Source of the DNA: Hamadaea sp013361475
Lineage (GTDB): Bacteria; Actinomycetota; Actinomycetes; Mycobacteriales; Micromonosporaceae
Assembly: GCF_040654195.1 (NCBI RefSeq)
Contig: NZ_JBFAHM010000008.1
Location: 385,487-449,486 of the forward strand
Reading direction: 5' to 3'
DNA: 64,000 bases
Shown here piece after piece: positions 44,320 to 52,611 of this stretch. Below the pieces are notes generated by a model, which did no database searches, was not told where the DNA came from, and saw only the letters and a program-made list of their open reading frames with translations. Position 1 is the first letter of the stretch; the number at the start of each line of letters is the position of its first letter. A program made the position numbers and the translations under genes.

Positions 44320-44583
44320 GTGAAGACGTTCGAGGAGCTCTTCGAGGAGCTGCGGGCGAAGGTCGCCGCCGGGGATCCCGAGTCGGGCACGGTCAAGGCC
44401 GTCCGTGGCGGGGTGCACTCGGTCGGCAAGAAGGTGGTCGAGGAGGCCGCCGAGTCGTGGATGGCGGCCGAGCACGAAGGCCCCGACCGCGCCGCCGAGG
44501 AGATCTCGCAGCTGCTCTACCAGGCTCAGGTGCTGATGCTCGCGACCGGGATCGAGCTGAAGGACGTCTACCGACATCTCTAG
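44320..44583 (+). CDS. hisE: Phosphoribosyl-ATP pyrophosphatase
   Basis: An 87-residue all-helical MazG-like enzyme for the second step of histidine synthesis. Pattern: FEELFEELRAKVAAGDPESGTVKAV, GKKVVEEAAESWMAAEHEG and AAEEISQLLYQAQVLML; the metal-binding glutamates are present. GTG at 44320, with CAGAAT 6 nt upstream and no Shine-Dalgarno, so possibly leaderless. hisG follows by 50 nt; that gap contains a 7-bp inverted repeat (AGATCGG/CCGATCT). hisE and hisG together, away from other his genes, is normal in actinomycetes. Confidence 0.93.
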   Translation: MKTFEELFEELRAKVAAGDPESGTVKAVRGGVHSVGKKVVEEAAESWMAAEHEGPDRAAEEISQLLYQAQVLMLATGIELKDVYRHL

Positions 44584-44633
44584 ATCGGGTTCAGTCCGTC
44601 CCCGTCAGACACCGATCTTGAGGAAACCAGAGC

Positions 44634-45482
44634 ATGCTGCGCATCGCCGTGCCCAACAAGGGCACCCTGTCCAAGCCCGCCATCGAGATGCTGCGTGAGG
44701 CGGGCTACCGCCAGCGCAGCGACGACCGCGACCTCGCCTGCCTCGACACCGACAACGACGTCGAGTTCTTCTATCTCCGCCCACGCGACATCGCGACCTA
44801 CGTCGGTTCGGGCGACCTCGACCTGGGCATCACCGGTCAGGATCTGCTCGTCGACGGGGGCACTCCGGTCGAGCAGCTGCTGGAGCTGGGCTTCGCCGGT
44901 GCCACCTTCCGATTCGCCGCGCCACAGGGCGCCATCGCCGACCTCGGCTCGCTCGACGGCAAGCGGATCGCCACGGCGTACCCGGGGCTGGTCGAGCGCT
45001 ACCTCGACGAGCGGGACATCAAGGCCCGGGTCGTGGAATTGGACGGCGCGGTGGAGAACGCCGTCCGCCTCGGCGTCGCCGACCTGATCGCCGACGTGGT
45101 CGCGACCGGCGCCACGCTCCGGCAGGCCGGCCTGGTGCCGCTCGGTGACCCGATCATGGTCTCCGAGGCGGCGCTGATCCACCGCACTGGCGACGACCCG
45201 GCCCTTCCGCAGGTCGCCCAGCTGCTGCGGCGGCTGCAGGGCGTGCTGGTCGCCCGCCGGTACGTGATGCTCGCCTACGACTGCCGGGCCGACCGGCTCG
45301 ACGAGGCGGTCGCACTGACGCCCGGCATCGAGTCGCCCACGGTGTCCCCGTTGCACCGCGAAGGCTGGGTCGCCGTCCAGGCGATGGTCCAGCGCGCCGA
45401 GATGCACCGGATCATGGACGAGCTGTACGACATCGGCGCCCGGGCCATCCTGGTCACCGACATCCACGCCTGCCGCCTCTGA
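44634..45482 (+). CDS. hisG: ATP phosphoribosyltransferase, long form
   Basis: A 282-residue enzyme for the first step of histidine synthesis, of the HisG_L type with a C-terminal histidine-sensing domain. It has LRIAVPNKGTLSKPAIEMLREAGY, GDLDLGITGQDLLVDGG, RIATAYPGLVERYL and DLIADVVATGATLRQAGL; the C-terminal regulatory part is GIESPTVSPLHREGWVAVQAMV. ATG with GAGGA upstream. A family A element begins 16 nt after the stop. Confidence 0.95.
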   Translation: MLRIAVPNKGTLSKPAIEMLREAGYRQRSDDRDLACLDTDNDVEFFYLRPRDIATYVGSGDLDLGITGQDLLVDGGTPVEQLLELGFAGATFRFAAPQGAIADLGSLDGKRIATAYPGLVERYLDERDIKARVVELDGAVENAVRLGVADLIADVVATGATLRQAGLVPLGDPIMVSEAALIHRTGDDPALPQVAQLLRRLQGVLVARRYVMLAYDCRADRLDEAVALTPGIESPTVSPLHREGWVAVQAMVQRAEMHRIMDELYDIGARAILVTDIHACRL

Positions 45483-45498
45483 CGCCCCCTTTCGAGCA

Positions 45499-45571
45499 TG
45501 ATCATTGCGTCAGCCATGCGGTTAACTCGGGCATTTCGCGGCGCGAACCAGCATGGCTGGCGCGATGATCA
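45499..45571 (+). repeat. Family A 73-bp palindromic element, copy A3
   Basis: It has 24-nt arms (four mismatches) and a 25-nt centre containing CGGGCATTTCGCGGCGCGAA, nearly identical to the A1 centre. It lies between hisG and the PH-like membrane protein gene. Confidence 0.93.
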
Positions 45572-45608
45572 CCACTAGGCGGCGGGCGCGATGGTTGGTG
45601 GTGGCAGG

Positions 45609-46100
45609 ATGGACGCCGTGGCAGCAGCGGAGACGGTGATGATCGACGTCCGGCCCAAGCGCGTACGCGTGGTGGCGTGGGTCGCGGCGGTCGCGATCCT
45701 GGCGGTGTTCGCCGCGGTGGCGACCGCGCTGACCGGGTCGACCGGGGAGGGCACCGCGGTGTTCCGGCCGGGTGACCAGGCCGCCATGATCGGCCTCGGG
45801 TTCTGCGGCGCGCTGGCCGCGCTCGCCTTCGCCCGGCCCCGGGTCTGGGGCACCGAGCAGGGCATCCGCGTCCGCAACGTGTTCGCGACCTACGAACTGC
45901 CGTGGAACGTCGTCCGGGCGGTCCGGTTCGACCACGGCCACCCGTGGGCGCAGCTGGAGCTGCAGGACGACGACACCGTGTCGGTCCTGGCCATCCAGGC
46001 GGTCGACAAGGAGCACGCGCTCGCCGCCGTCCGCGGTCTGCGCAGTCTCCATGCGGCACACCTCACCGCAGTGGCGAGTACGCCCGATTCGCGGTCCTGA
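45609..46100 (+). CDS. Membrane protein with bacterial PH-like domain
   Basis: About 163 residues. Two membrane helices (RVVAWVAAVAILAVFAAVATAL and AAMIGLGFCGALAALAFA) are followed by a small beta domain (GIRVRNVFATYELPWNVVRAVRFDHGHPWAQLELQDDDTVSVLAIQ) typical of bPH proteins, and an HALAAVRGLRSL helix. The start could be 45591, 45609 or a GTG at 45618. Such genes often follow hisG in actinomycetes; function unknown. Confidence 0.78.
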   Translation: MDAVAAAETVMIDVRPKRVRVVAWVAAVAILAVFAAVATALTGSTGEGTAVFRPGDQAAMIGLGFCGALAALAFARPRVWGTEQGIRVRNVFATYELPWNVVRAVRFDHGHPWAQLELQDDDTVSVLAIQAVDKEHALAAVRGLRSLHAAHLTAVASTPDSRS

Positions 46101-46111
46101 ACGCCGCCTGG

Positions 46112-46462
46112 TAAAGTTGTCGAGTCGACCTTGCCGATACTGACCTCACCGTGTGGTGAACGACGTGTCGGCCACAAAGCGGAGCGCCTGCTCCCACCCG
46201 GTCACCTTGAGTGCATCGGGTCCGGTCACCGGCCTCGCGCCACCGCCTTCGGGCGGTGAGCCGCCGAAGGCCCGGGTCGTGCGCCTGACAGCGTGCGTGG
46301 ACCGGTCGAGCGGGCCCTGGCATGCGCCGGGGCCTTCTGCTTTGGGCCACCGGGACACGGCGCGAGCCCGGCCGGTGGCACACAAAGACACGGTCCACGC
46401 CTTCGCACCCGCGAGGGAGCGGACGCCGAAGGTCGGCACGGACACTAGTTGGAGGAGGCCAC
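46112..46462 (+). promoter_or_regulatory. Long structured leader of the infC-rpmI-rplT operon
   Basis: TAAAGT (46112-46117) is a likely -10, giving a leader of about 340 nt with no convincing coding content. Two mutually exclusive hairpins share bases: CACCGCC-TTCG-GGCGGTG (46241-46258) and CCTTCGGGCGG-TGAG-CCGCCGAAGG (46246-46270). A further strong stem is 46340-46387 (CTTTG...CAAAG outside GCCACCGG...CCGGTGGC). It ends in GGAGGAGG before the AUC start. Feedback by L20 or IF3 would be the expected role; this is inferred. Confidence 0.6.
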
Positions 46463-47059
46463 ATCAGCGTCGAGCCACGCGTCAACGATCAGATCAGGGC
46501 ACGTGAGGTCCGTCTGGTCGGCCCTGAGGGTGAGCAGGTCGGCATCGTTCCGATCGAGCGCGCCCTGCAGTTGGCCGCCGACGTCGATCTGGATCTGGTC
46601 GAGGTCGCGCCGATGGCCCGCCCGCCCGTCTGCAAGCTCATGGACTTCGGCAAGTTCAAGTACGAGAGCGCGCTCAAGGCGAGGGAAGCCCGGCGTAACC
46701 AGCAGCAGACCATCATCAAGGAGATGAAGCTGCGTCCGAAGATCGACCAGCACGACTACGAGACCAAGAAGGGTCACGTCGTGCGCTTCCTCAAGGCCGG
46801 GGACAAGGTCAAGGTGACCATCATGTTCCGCGGCCGGGAGCAGAGCCGCCCGGAGCTGGGCTACCGGCTCCTGCGCCGGCTTGAGGAGGAGGTCTCGGAA
46901 CTGGGCTTCGTCGAGGCCGCACCGAAGCAGGACGGCCGGAACATGATCATGGTGCTCGCACCGAACCGCGCGACCAAGGCCGTCGGTCGCGGCGCTAAGT
47001 CCGACGACGACGCGCCCGTCGAGGCCGAGGAAGCCGCACAGCCGGTCGCCGAGAGCTGA
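46463..47059 (+). CDS. infC: Translation initiation factor IF-3 (AUC start codon)
   Basis: A 198-residue factor that checks start codons and prevents subunit joining. The family sequence runs from SVEPRVNDQIRAREVRLVGPEGEQVG through LDLVEVAPMARPPVCKLMDFGKFKYE to KIDQHDYETKKGHVVRFLKAGDKVKVTIMFRGREQSRPELGYRLL. The only initiation codon that fits both the family N-terminus and the GGAGGAGG ribosome site (46451-46458) is ATC at 46463; the nearest ATG in frame (46322) lies in the leader. Non-AUG AUU/AUC starts let IF-3 repress its own synthesis. The C-terminus has an acidic Ala-rich tail. Confidence 0.93.
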   Translation: MSVEPRVNDQIRAREVRLVGPEGEQVGIVPIERALQLAADVDLDLVEVAPMARPPVCKLMDFGKFKYESALKAREARRNQQQTIIKEMKLRPKIDQHDYETKKGHVVRFLKAGDKVKVTIMFRGREQSRPELGYRLLRRLEEEVSELGFVEAAPKQDGRNMIMVLAPNRATKAVGRGAKSDDDAPVEAEEAAQPVAES

Positions 47060-47120
47060 CCAGCTCGACGGCGGGCCGATCGAGCACCGTAAGCAGATAT
47101 TTCAGGGGAGATACTTCGCA

Positions 47121-47315
47121 ATGCCGAAGATGAAGAGCCACACCGGCATGGGCAAGCGGGTCAAGGTGACCGGCACCGGCAAGATCCTGCGTCAGCAGAC
47201 CGGCCTGCGCCACCGCCTCGAGGTGAAGGCGTCCAAGGAGACGCGCAGCCTCAGCGGCACCGTCGAGGTCGCCAAGAACGACCTCGCCCGCGTCAAGAAG
47301 ATGCTCGGCCGCTGA
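47121..47315 (+). CDS. rpmI: 50S ribosomal protein L35
   Basis: A 64-residue basic protein with the family start PKMKSHTGMGKRVKVTGTGKI and end NDLARVKKMLGR. ATG at 47121 with GGGGAGA upstream. Second gene of the infC operon. Confidence 0.96.
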   Translation: MPKMKSHTGMGKRVKVTGTGKILRQQTGLRHRLEVKASKETRSLSGTVEVAKNDLARVKKMLGR

Positions 47316-47349
47316 CGCGCGCCACGACGAACTGAAGGAGTAGATCGAC

Positions 47350-47721
47350 ATGGCACGCGTCAAGCGGGCGGTCAACGCCCAGAAGAAGCGCCGTACCCTG
47401 CTGGAGGCCGCGAGCGGTTACCGCGGCCAGCGCTCCCGGCTCTACCGCAAGGCCAAGGAGCAGGTGCTGCACTCGATGCAGTACGCCTACCGCGACCGTC
47501 GTGACCGCAAGGGCGACTTCCGCCAGCTGTGGATCACGCGGATCAACGCGGCCGCCCGTGCCAACGGGATGACCTACAACCGCCTCATCCAGGGCCTCAA
47601 GCTCGCCGAGGTGGAGGTCGACCGCAAGATCCTGGCCGACCTGGCCGTCCACGACGAGGCTGCGTTCGCCGCCATCGTCGAGGTCGCGCGCAAGGCCGTC
47701 GCGGCGCAGGCTCAGGCCTGA
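47350..47721 (+). CDS. rplT: 50S ribosomal protein L20
   Basis: A 123-residue assembly protein of the 50S subunit and the usual feedback regulator of this operon. Family start ARVKRAVNAQKKRRTLLEAASGYRGQRSRLYRKAKEQ and the conserved RRDRKGDFRQLWITRINAAAR. ATG at 47350 with AAGGAG. 34 nt after rpmI. Confidence 0.96.
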   Translation: MARVKRAVNAQKKRRTLLEAASGYRGQRSRLYRKAKEQVLHSMQYAYRDRRDRKGDFRQLWITRINAAARANGMTYNRLIQGLKLAEVEVDRKILADLAVHDEAAFAAIVEVARKAVAAQAQA

Positions 47722-47729
47722 GCGACACC

Positions 47730-48509
47730 GTGACGTCGGGGGGTGCGCCGTTCACGCGGCGTACCCCCCGAGTCGTGTCCGCGGTCAAGCTTCAGCGGCG
47801 CAAGGACCGCGAGGTCCAGGGCGCCTTCCTCGCCGAGGGGCCGCAAGCGGTCGCCTCGGCTCTCGCCTCCGGAGTGGTACGCGAGATCTTCGCGACCGCC
47901 GATCGCCTGGCGGAGTATCCGGGCGCCTCCCTCGTCGCCGACGATGCCATGGCCGCCCTGTCGGAGACCGTTCAGCCGCAGGGAGTCGTCGCGGTCTGCG
48001 ACACCGTCGACGTCCCGCTGGCCGACGCGCTCGCCAAGGAGCCCCGGCTCGTCGCGGTCGTGCTGGAGATCCGGGATCCCGGCAACGCCGGGACGATTCT
48101 GCGTACGGCGGACGCGGCGGGCGCGCAGGCCGTGATCTTCGCCGGCGACGCCGTCGACCCGTACAACGGCAAATGCGTACGCGCCAGCGCGGGCAGTCTG
48201 TTCCATGTGGACGTCGTCCGGGAACGGGACTGGTCGTCGCTGTTCGGCCGGCTGCGCGACGCCGGCCTGCAGACGCTGGCCACGAGCGGGTACGCCGCCC
48301 GCGACCTCGACGACCTCGCGGACGCCGGTCGCCTCGCCGGGCGTACCGCCTGGATCTTCGGATCGGAGGCGCACGGCCTGCCGGACGCCGCGTTGAGTGA
48401 GGCCGACGAAGCTGTCCGGGTCCCGATCTACGGCGGCGCGGAAAGCCTGAACCTCGCCGCCGCCGCAGCGGTGTGCCTGTACGCCTCCGCGCGCGCTCAG
48501 CGCTCATGA
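47730..48509 (+). CDS. tsnR: TrmH/SpoU-family RNA 2'-O-methyltransferase
   Basis: A 259-residue knotted methyltransferase. The N-terminal RNA-binding part has VSAVKLQRRKDREVQGAFLAEGPQAV; the SPOUT part has VVLEIRDPGNAGTILRTADAAGAQAVIFAGD, VDPYNGKCVRASAGSLFHV, IFGSEAHGLP and VPIYGGAESLNLAAAAAVCLY (motifs 1-3). It acts on rRNA or tRNA; the name follows the mycobacterial infC-rpmI-rplT-tsnR arrangement and the exact target is not determined here. GTG at 47730, 8 nt after rplT. Confidence 0.88.
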   Translation: MTSGGAPFTRRTPRVVSAVKLQRRKDREVQGAFLAEGPQAVASALASGVVREIFATADRLAEYPGASLVADDAMAALSETVQPQGVVAVCDTVDVPLADALAKEPRLVAVVLEIRDPGNAGTILRTADAAGAQAVIFAGDAVDPYNGKCVRASAGSLFHVDVVRERDWSSLFGRLRDAGLQTLATSGYAARDLDDLADAGRLAGRTAWIFGSEAHGLPDAALSEADEAVRVPIYGGAESLNLAAAAAVCLYASARAQRS

Positions 48510-48516
48510 TGGTGGG

Positions 48517-48765
48517 ATGGCACCCCTCGCCGGTTTCGGTACCGCGATCGTCCTGTTGATCATCGGTCTCGGCCTGTTGTCGGTCCGGCGCGTGTTGCGC
48601 GCCCGCACCGGGCTGGCCGTGGTCGTCATCGCCCTCGTCGCGGGCGCGCTCGCCGGGGTCTCCGCCCAGCAGACGGTGATCGCCGCCGCGCTGCTCGTCG
48701 GGGCCGTCCTGATCGTCGGGGTCGGCGCGGTCGCCTCGGTCGCCCTCCTCGCCCCACGATCCTGA
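48517..48765 (+). CDS. Small three-helix membrane protein of unknown function
   Basis: An 82-residue protein made almost entirely of hydrophobic helices: GFGTAIVLLIIGLGLLSV, a short RRVLRARTG loop, LAVVVIALVAGALAGV and VIAAALLVGAVLIVGVGAVASVALL. No family is recognised. ATG at 48517, 7 nt after tsnR; CATGAT lies 6 nt upstream and there is no good Shine-Dalgarno. Confidence 0.6.
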   Translation: MAPLAGFGTAIVLLIIGLGLLSVRRVLRARTGLAVVVIALVAGALAGVSAQQTVIAAALLVGAVLIVGVGAVASVALLAPRS

Positions 48766-48782
48766 CCACGCCCCCTTTCCGC

Positions 48783-48812
48783 GCGCCGCCCAGACCCGCG
48801 CCGCCCAGACCC
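48783..48812. repeat. Tandem duplication (2 x 15 bp) after the small membrane protein gene
   Basis: GCGCCGCCCAGACCC occurs twice in direct succession, 17 nt after the stop at 48765. Confidence 0.85.
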
Positions 48813-48863
48813 GCGCCGGCCGCCCGCGCGGCGCAGAGCTGGCGCGCCGGGTACGATCTGAGC

Positions 48864-48917
48864 GTGCGCATGACGATCTCGTTTAGCCGGCCCGCTGGTA
48901 GCGGGCGGCTGGGCTGA
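48864..48917 (+). CDS. Candidate 17-residue leaderless peptide upstream of pheS
   Basis: GTG at 48864 opens a frame MRMTISFSRPAGSGRLG with TGA at 48915. TACGAT (48852-48857) ends 6 nt before the GTG, the spacing of a leaderless start. A perfect hairpin CCCGCT-GGT-AGCGGG (48891-48905) lies inside the frame. Only one Phe codon is present, so a classical Phe attenuator is not shown. It may be spurious. The rest of 48766-49003 contains the tandem repeat and a TAAACT -10 candidate at 48971-48976. Confidence 0.3.
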   Translation: MRMTISFSRPAGSGRLG

Positions 48918-49003
48918 GCGCACTTTCTCTCCAGCGAGCACCGGCGGGCTGCGACCAAGTCGCGAGTCCCTAAACTATCCGGGTTGCCGCATCTGGAGAT
49001 CTG

Positions 49004-50086
49004 ATGACTTACCGCTCTGACCCGTACGACCCGAAGCAGGTCGCGTTGCTGGATCAGGAGGCGCTGGACGCCGCCGTGGCCGAGGCGGCCCAGGCGTTCG
49101 CGGACGCCGCCGACCTCGACGCGCTCGCGGCGTTGAAGCCGGCGCATCTGGGCGACCGCGCCCCCATCTCGTTGGCTCGCCGGGAGATCGGCGCGCTGCC
49201 CCCGGCCGCGAAGGCGACGGCCGGCCAGCGGGTGAACGCCGCCCGCACCGCCGTCCAGGCCGCTTTCGACGCGCGCCAGGAAGTGCTCACCGCCGAGCAG
49301 GCCGAGCGTGTGCTGCGCGAGGAACGCGTCGACGTGACGTTGCCGGCCGACCGGCGTCCCCGGGGCGCCCGGCATCCGCTGACCACCCTGATGGAGCGGG
49401 TCGGCGACCTGTTCGTCGGGATGGGCTACGAGATCGCCGAAGGCCCCGAGGTCGAGCTGGAGTGGGCCAACTTCGACGCCCTCAACATCCCGGCCGACCA
49501 CCCCGCGCGTGGTCTCATGGACACCTTCTGGGTGCAGGGCGCGGGCGAGGCCACCGAGTCCGGGCTCGTGTTGCGTACGCACACCTCGCCGGTGCAGGCC
49601 CGCACGATGTTGTCCCGCAAGCCGCCGATCTACGTCGTCGTGCCCGGCCGGGTCTACCGGACCGACGAACTCGACGCGACGCATTCGCCGGTGTTCCACC
49701 AGGTCGAGGGCCTGGTCGTGGACAAGGGCATCACCATGGCGCACCTGAAGGGGACGCTCGACCACTTCGCGCGGGCGATGTTCGGCCCCGACGCCCGGAC
49801 GCGCTGGCGGCCGCACTACTTCCCGTTCACCGAGCCGTCGGCCGAGTTCGACGTGTGGTTCGCCGAGCACCGCGACGGCCCGCAGTGGGTCGAGTGGGGC
49901 GGCTGCGGCATGGTCAACCCGAACGTGCTGCGGGCCTGCGGGATCGACCCGGACGTCTACTCCGGTTTCGCGTTCGGCATGGGGATCGACCGAACGCTGA
50001 TGTTCCGCAACGGCGTGTCCGACATGCGGGAGATGTTCGAGGGCGACGTGCGGTTCACCCGCGCGTTCGGCATGGAGGTGCACTGA
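49004..50086 (+). CDS. pheS: Phenylalanyl-tRNA synthetase alpha subunit
   Basis: A 360-residue class II catalytic subunit. An N-terminal coiled coil (residues ~15-100) is followed by HPLTTLMERVGDLFVGMGYEIAEGPEVE, LLRTHTSPVQAR (motif 2 region), VYRTDELDATHSPVFHQVEGLVVDKG, YFPFTEPSAEFDVW and motif 3 GFAFGMGIDRTLMFRNGVSDMREMF. ATG with GGAG 6 nt upstream. One base separates it from pheT. Confidence 0.97.
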   Translation: MTYRSDPYDPKQVALLDQEALDAAVAEAAQAFADAADLDALAALKPAHLGDRAPISLARREIGALPPAAKATAGQRVNAARTAVQAAFDARQEVLTAEQAERVLREERVDVTLPADRRPRGARHPLTTLMERVGDLFVGMGYEIAEGPEVELEWANFDALNIPADHPARGLMDTFWVQGAGEATESGLVLRTHTSPVQARTMLSRKPPIYVVVPGRVYRTDELDATHSPVFHQVEGLVVDKGITMAHLKGTLDHFARAMFGPDARTRWRPHYFPFTEPSAEFDVWFAEHRDGPQWVEWGGCGMVNPNVLRACGIDPDVYSGFAFGMGIDRTLMFRNGVSDMREMFEGDVRFTRAFGMEVH

Positions 50087-50087
50087 G

Positions 50088-52592
50088 ATGCGGGTGGGTC
50101 TGTCCTGGCTGCGGGAGTTCGTAGCGCTGCCCGAGTCGGTGACCGCCGCCGAGCTGGACACCGCGCTCAACAACCTCGGCATCGAGGTCGAGGAGATCGT
50201 CGACCAGCGGGAGACGGTGAAGGGGTCGCTGGTCGTCGGCCGGGTTCTGACGATCGAGGAGCTGACCGGCTTCAAGAAGCCGATCCGGTTCTGCACCGTG
50301 GACGTCGGCGCAGCCAACGGGACGGGGGAGCCGCAGGAGATCGTCTGCGGCGCGACCAACTTCGCGGTCGGCGACCTCGTCGTGGTGATCCTGCCCGGCG
50401 GTGAGCTGCCGGGCGGCTTCCAGATCGGCGCGCGTAAGACGTACGGGCACATGTCGGCCGGCATGATCTGCTCGGCTCGGGAGCTGGGCATCAGCGACGA
50501 GCACGACGGCATCATCGTCCTCGCGCCCGCTTCGGAGGCCGGCGCGGCGGTGGCCCGCGGCGTGCAGCCCGGTGCGGACGCGCGGCCGATCGTCGGCTTG
50601 GACGACATGCTGATCGACGTCACGCCGACGCCCGACCGCGGCTATCAGATGTCCGTACGCGGGCTGGCGCGGGAGCTGGCGCACTCATTCGGCGTACCGT
50701 TCACCGATCCGGGCCTGGCCGCCGCACCCGGTGCGACCAGCGGCGACGCCTGGGATCTCGTGATCGACGATCCGGCCGGCTGCGACCGGTTCGCCGCCCG
50801 CCTCGTCCGGGGCGTCGACCCCGCCGCCGCCACGCCGGACTTCATGGCCCGCCGGCTGACCGCGGCCGGCGTACGCGTCCTGGGGCTGCCGATCGACATC
50901 ACGAACTACGTGATGCTGGAACTCGGCCAGCCGATGCACGCCTTCGACGCCGACCGGATCCAGGGCACACTGGTCGTACGCCGGGCCGGCGAGGGCGAGA
51001 AGCTGACCACTTTGGACGGTGTGACTCGCGTACTCGCCGCCGAGGACATGGTCATCTGCGACGACAGCGGCCCGATCTCGCTGGCGGCGGTCATGGGCGG
51101 GCAGACCAGCGAGGTCGTGCCGGGCACCACGACGGTCCTGTTCGAGGCGGCCCACTGGGACCCGGTGATGGTCGGGCGGACCGCCCGGCGGCACAAGCTG
51201 TTCAGCGAGGCGGCCAAGCGCTGGGAGCGGGGCGTCGACCGGGAGCTGTGCCTGGTCGCGATCGACCGGGCGGTGAACCTGCTGATCGAGCACGGCGGCG
51301 GCAAGGCCGGTGACGAGGTCACCGACGCGAACTACCCACCCGAGCCGTTCTCGCTGAGCCTGGACCCGGCGCTGCCCACCCGTCTCATCGGGGTGACGTA
51401 CGAAGCCGAGCGGGTGGCCGAGGTGCTGACCGAGGTCGGCTGCCGGGTCGCGGTGGGTGACGAGTTCCAGGTGACCCCGCCGAGCTGGCGGCCGGATCTG
51501 CTTCAGCCTGCCGACCTCGTCGAGGAGGTCGTGCGGCTGGATGGCCTGGACAAGGTGCCGAGCGTGCTCCCCGTCGCACCGCCCGGCAACGGCCTCACCC
51601 CGCAGCAGCGTCGCCGTCGCTCGATCGGCCGCGCGCTGGCCGAGCAGGGCTACGTCGAGGCGATCTGCAACCCGTTCGTGTCCGCCGCCGCGCTGGCCGA
51701 GCTCGGGCTGCCGGCCGACGCCGTCCGCCTGGCGAACCCGCTGTCGGACGAGGAGCCGCTGCTGCGTACCTCGCTGCTGCCGCCGCTGCTCACGACGCTC
51801 AAGCGCAACCTGGGCCGAGGTCAGCGCGACGTCGCCCTGTTCGAGCTGGGTCTGGTCTTCCGGGCCGCCACTCGCCAGGGCGTACCGCCGGTGATGACGA
51901 TCGCCGGTCGTCCGTCCGAAGAGGAGTGGCAGGCGGCTCAGGAGTTCGTGCCGCACCAGCCGTACCACGTCGCGGTGGTCCTCGCCGGCTCGCCGCTGGA
52001 GCCGGCCGGCTGGTGGGGCGCCGGGCGCGCCGCCGACTGGTCCGACGCGATCCAGGCCGCGCGGGACACGCTCGCCGCGGCGGGCCTCGACGCCGCGCGG
52101 GTCGAGGTGGCCGCGGCGGAGCAGGCTCCGTGGCATCCGGGCCGGTGCGCGGCGATCAAGGTCGACGGTCAGACCATCGGGTACGCCGGTGAGCTGCACC
52201 CGGCGGTCTGCGCCGAGCAGGACCTCCCGAAGCGGACCTGTGCCATGGAGCTGGAGCTGGATCTCGTGCCGTTGCCGGGGGTCACCCCGCCGCCGGTGCT
52301 GTCCAACTTCCCGCCCGCGTTGATCGACGTGGCGCTCGTCCTGCCCCAGGAGGTTCCGGCGGCCGAGGTCGAGTCGGCGTTGCGGGAAGGCGCTGGTCCG
52401 CTGCTGGAGTCGGTCCGTCTGTTCGACGTGTACACCGGTCAGGGCATCGGCCCGGGGCAGAAGTCGCTGGCGTACAAGCTGGTCTTCCGGGCCTCGGATC
52501 GCACGCTCACCGTCGAGGAGGCGGTGGCCGCCCGCGACGCCGCGGTCGCGATCACCGCGTCCCGCTTCGGCGCCGCACTCCGCGGCGCCTGA
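50088..52592 (+). CDS. pheT: Phenylalanyl-tRNA synthetase beta subunit
   Basis: An 834-residue subunit. The order of parts is MRVGLSWLREFV (N-terminal), an EMAP-like tRNA-binding domain (LVVGRVLTIEEL to GGELPGGFQIGARKTYGHMSAGMICSARELG), the B3/4 editing domain (INYVMLELGQPMHAFD-type: ITNYVMLELGQPMHAFDADRI, DDSGPISLAAVMGG), B5 and the catalytic-like core, and a C-terminal FDX-ACB anticodon domain (FPPALIDVALVLPQEV to LYKLVFR-type AYKLVFRASDRTLTVEE). Length is normal. A family A element begins 19 nt after the stop. Confidence 0.97.
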   Translation: MRVGLSWLREFVALPESVTAAELDTALNNLGIEVEEIVDQRETVKGSLVVGRVLTIEELTGFKKPIRFCTVDVGAANGTGEPQEIVCGATNFAVGDLVVVILPGGELPGGFQIGARKTYGHMSAGMICSARELGISDEHDGIIVLAPASEAGAAVARGVQPGADARPIVGLDDMLIDVTPTPDRGYQMSVRGLARELAHSFGVPFTDPGLAAAPGATSGDAWDLVIDDPAGCDRFAARLVRGVDPAAATPDFMARRLTAAGVRVLGLPIDITNYVMLELGQPMHAFDADRIQGTLVVRRAGEGEKLTTLDGVTRVLAAEDMVICDDSGPISLAAVMGGQTSEVVPGTTTVLFEAAHWDPVMVGRTARRHKLFSEAAKRWERGVDRELCLVAIDRAVNLLIEHGGGKAGDEVTDANYPPEPFSLSLDPALPTRLIGVTYEAERVAEVLTEVGCRVAVGDEFQVTPPSWRPDLLQPADLVEEVVRLDGLDKVPSVLPVAPPGNGLTPQQRRRRSIGRALAEQGYVEAICNPFVSAAALAELGLPADAVRLANPLSDEEPLLRTSLLPPLLTTLKRNLGRGQRDVALFELGLVFRAATRQGVPPVMTIAGRPSEEEWQAAQEFVPHQPYHVAVVLAGSPLEPAGWWGAGRAADWSDAIQAARDTLAAAGLDAARVEVAAAEQAPWHPGRCAAIKVDGQTIGYAGELHPAVCAEQDLPKRTCAMELELDLVPLPGVTPPPVLSNFPPALIDVALVLPQEVPAAEVESALREGAGPLLESVRLFDVYTGQGIGPGQKSLAYKLVFRASDRTLTVEEAVAARDAAVAITASRFGAALRGA

Positions 52593-52611
52593 CGAGATCG
52601 CTGCGCTGGTG

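Noticed and set aside
46322..46462. An in-frame ATG at 46322 extending IF-3 by 47 residues
   Set aside because: The extension is Arg-rich leader sequence with no IF-3 similarity and ignores the GGAGGAGG site directly before ATC at 46463.
48864..48917. Classical phenylalanine attenuator with a Phe-rich leader peptide for pheST
   Set aside because: The only short frame has one Phe codon and the following hairpin lacks a U-tract, so it is reported only as a weak micropeptide candidate.
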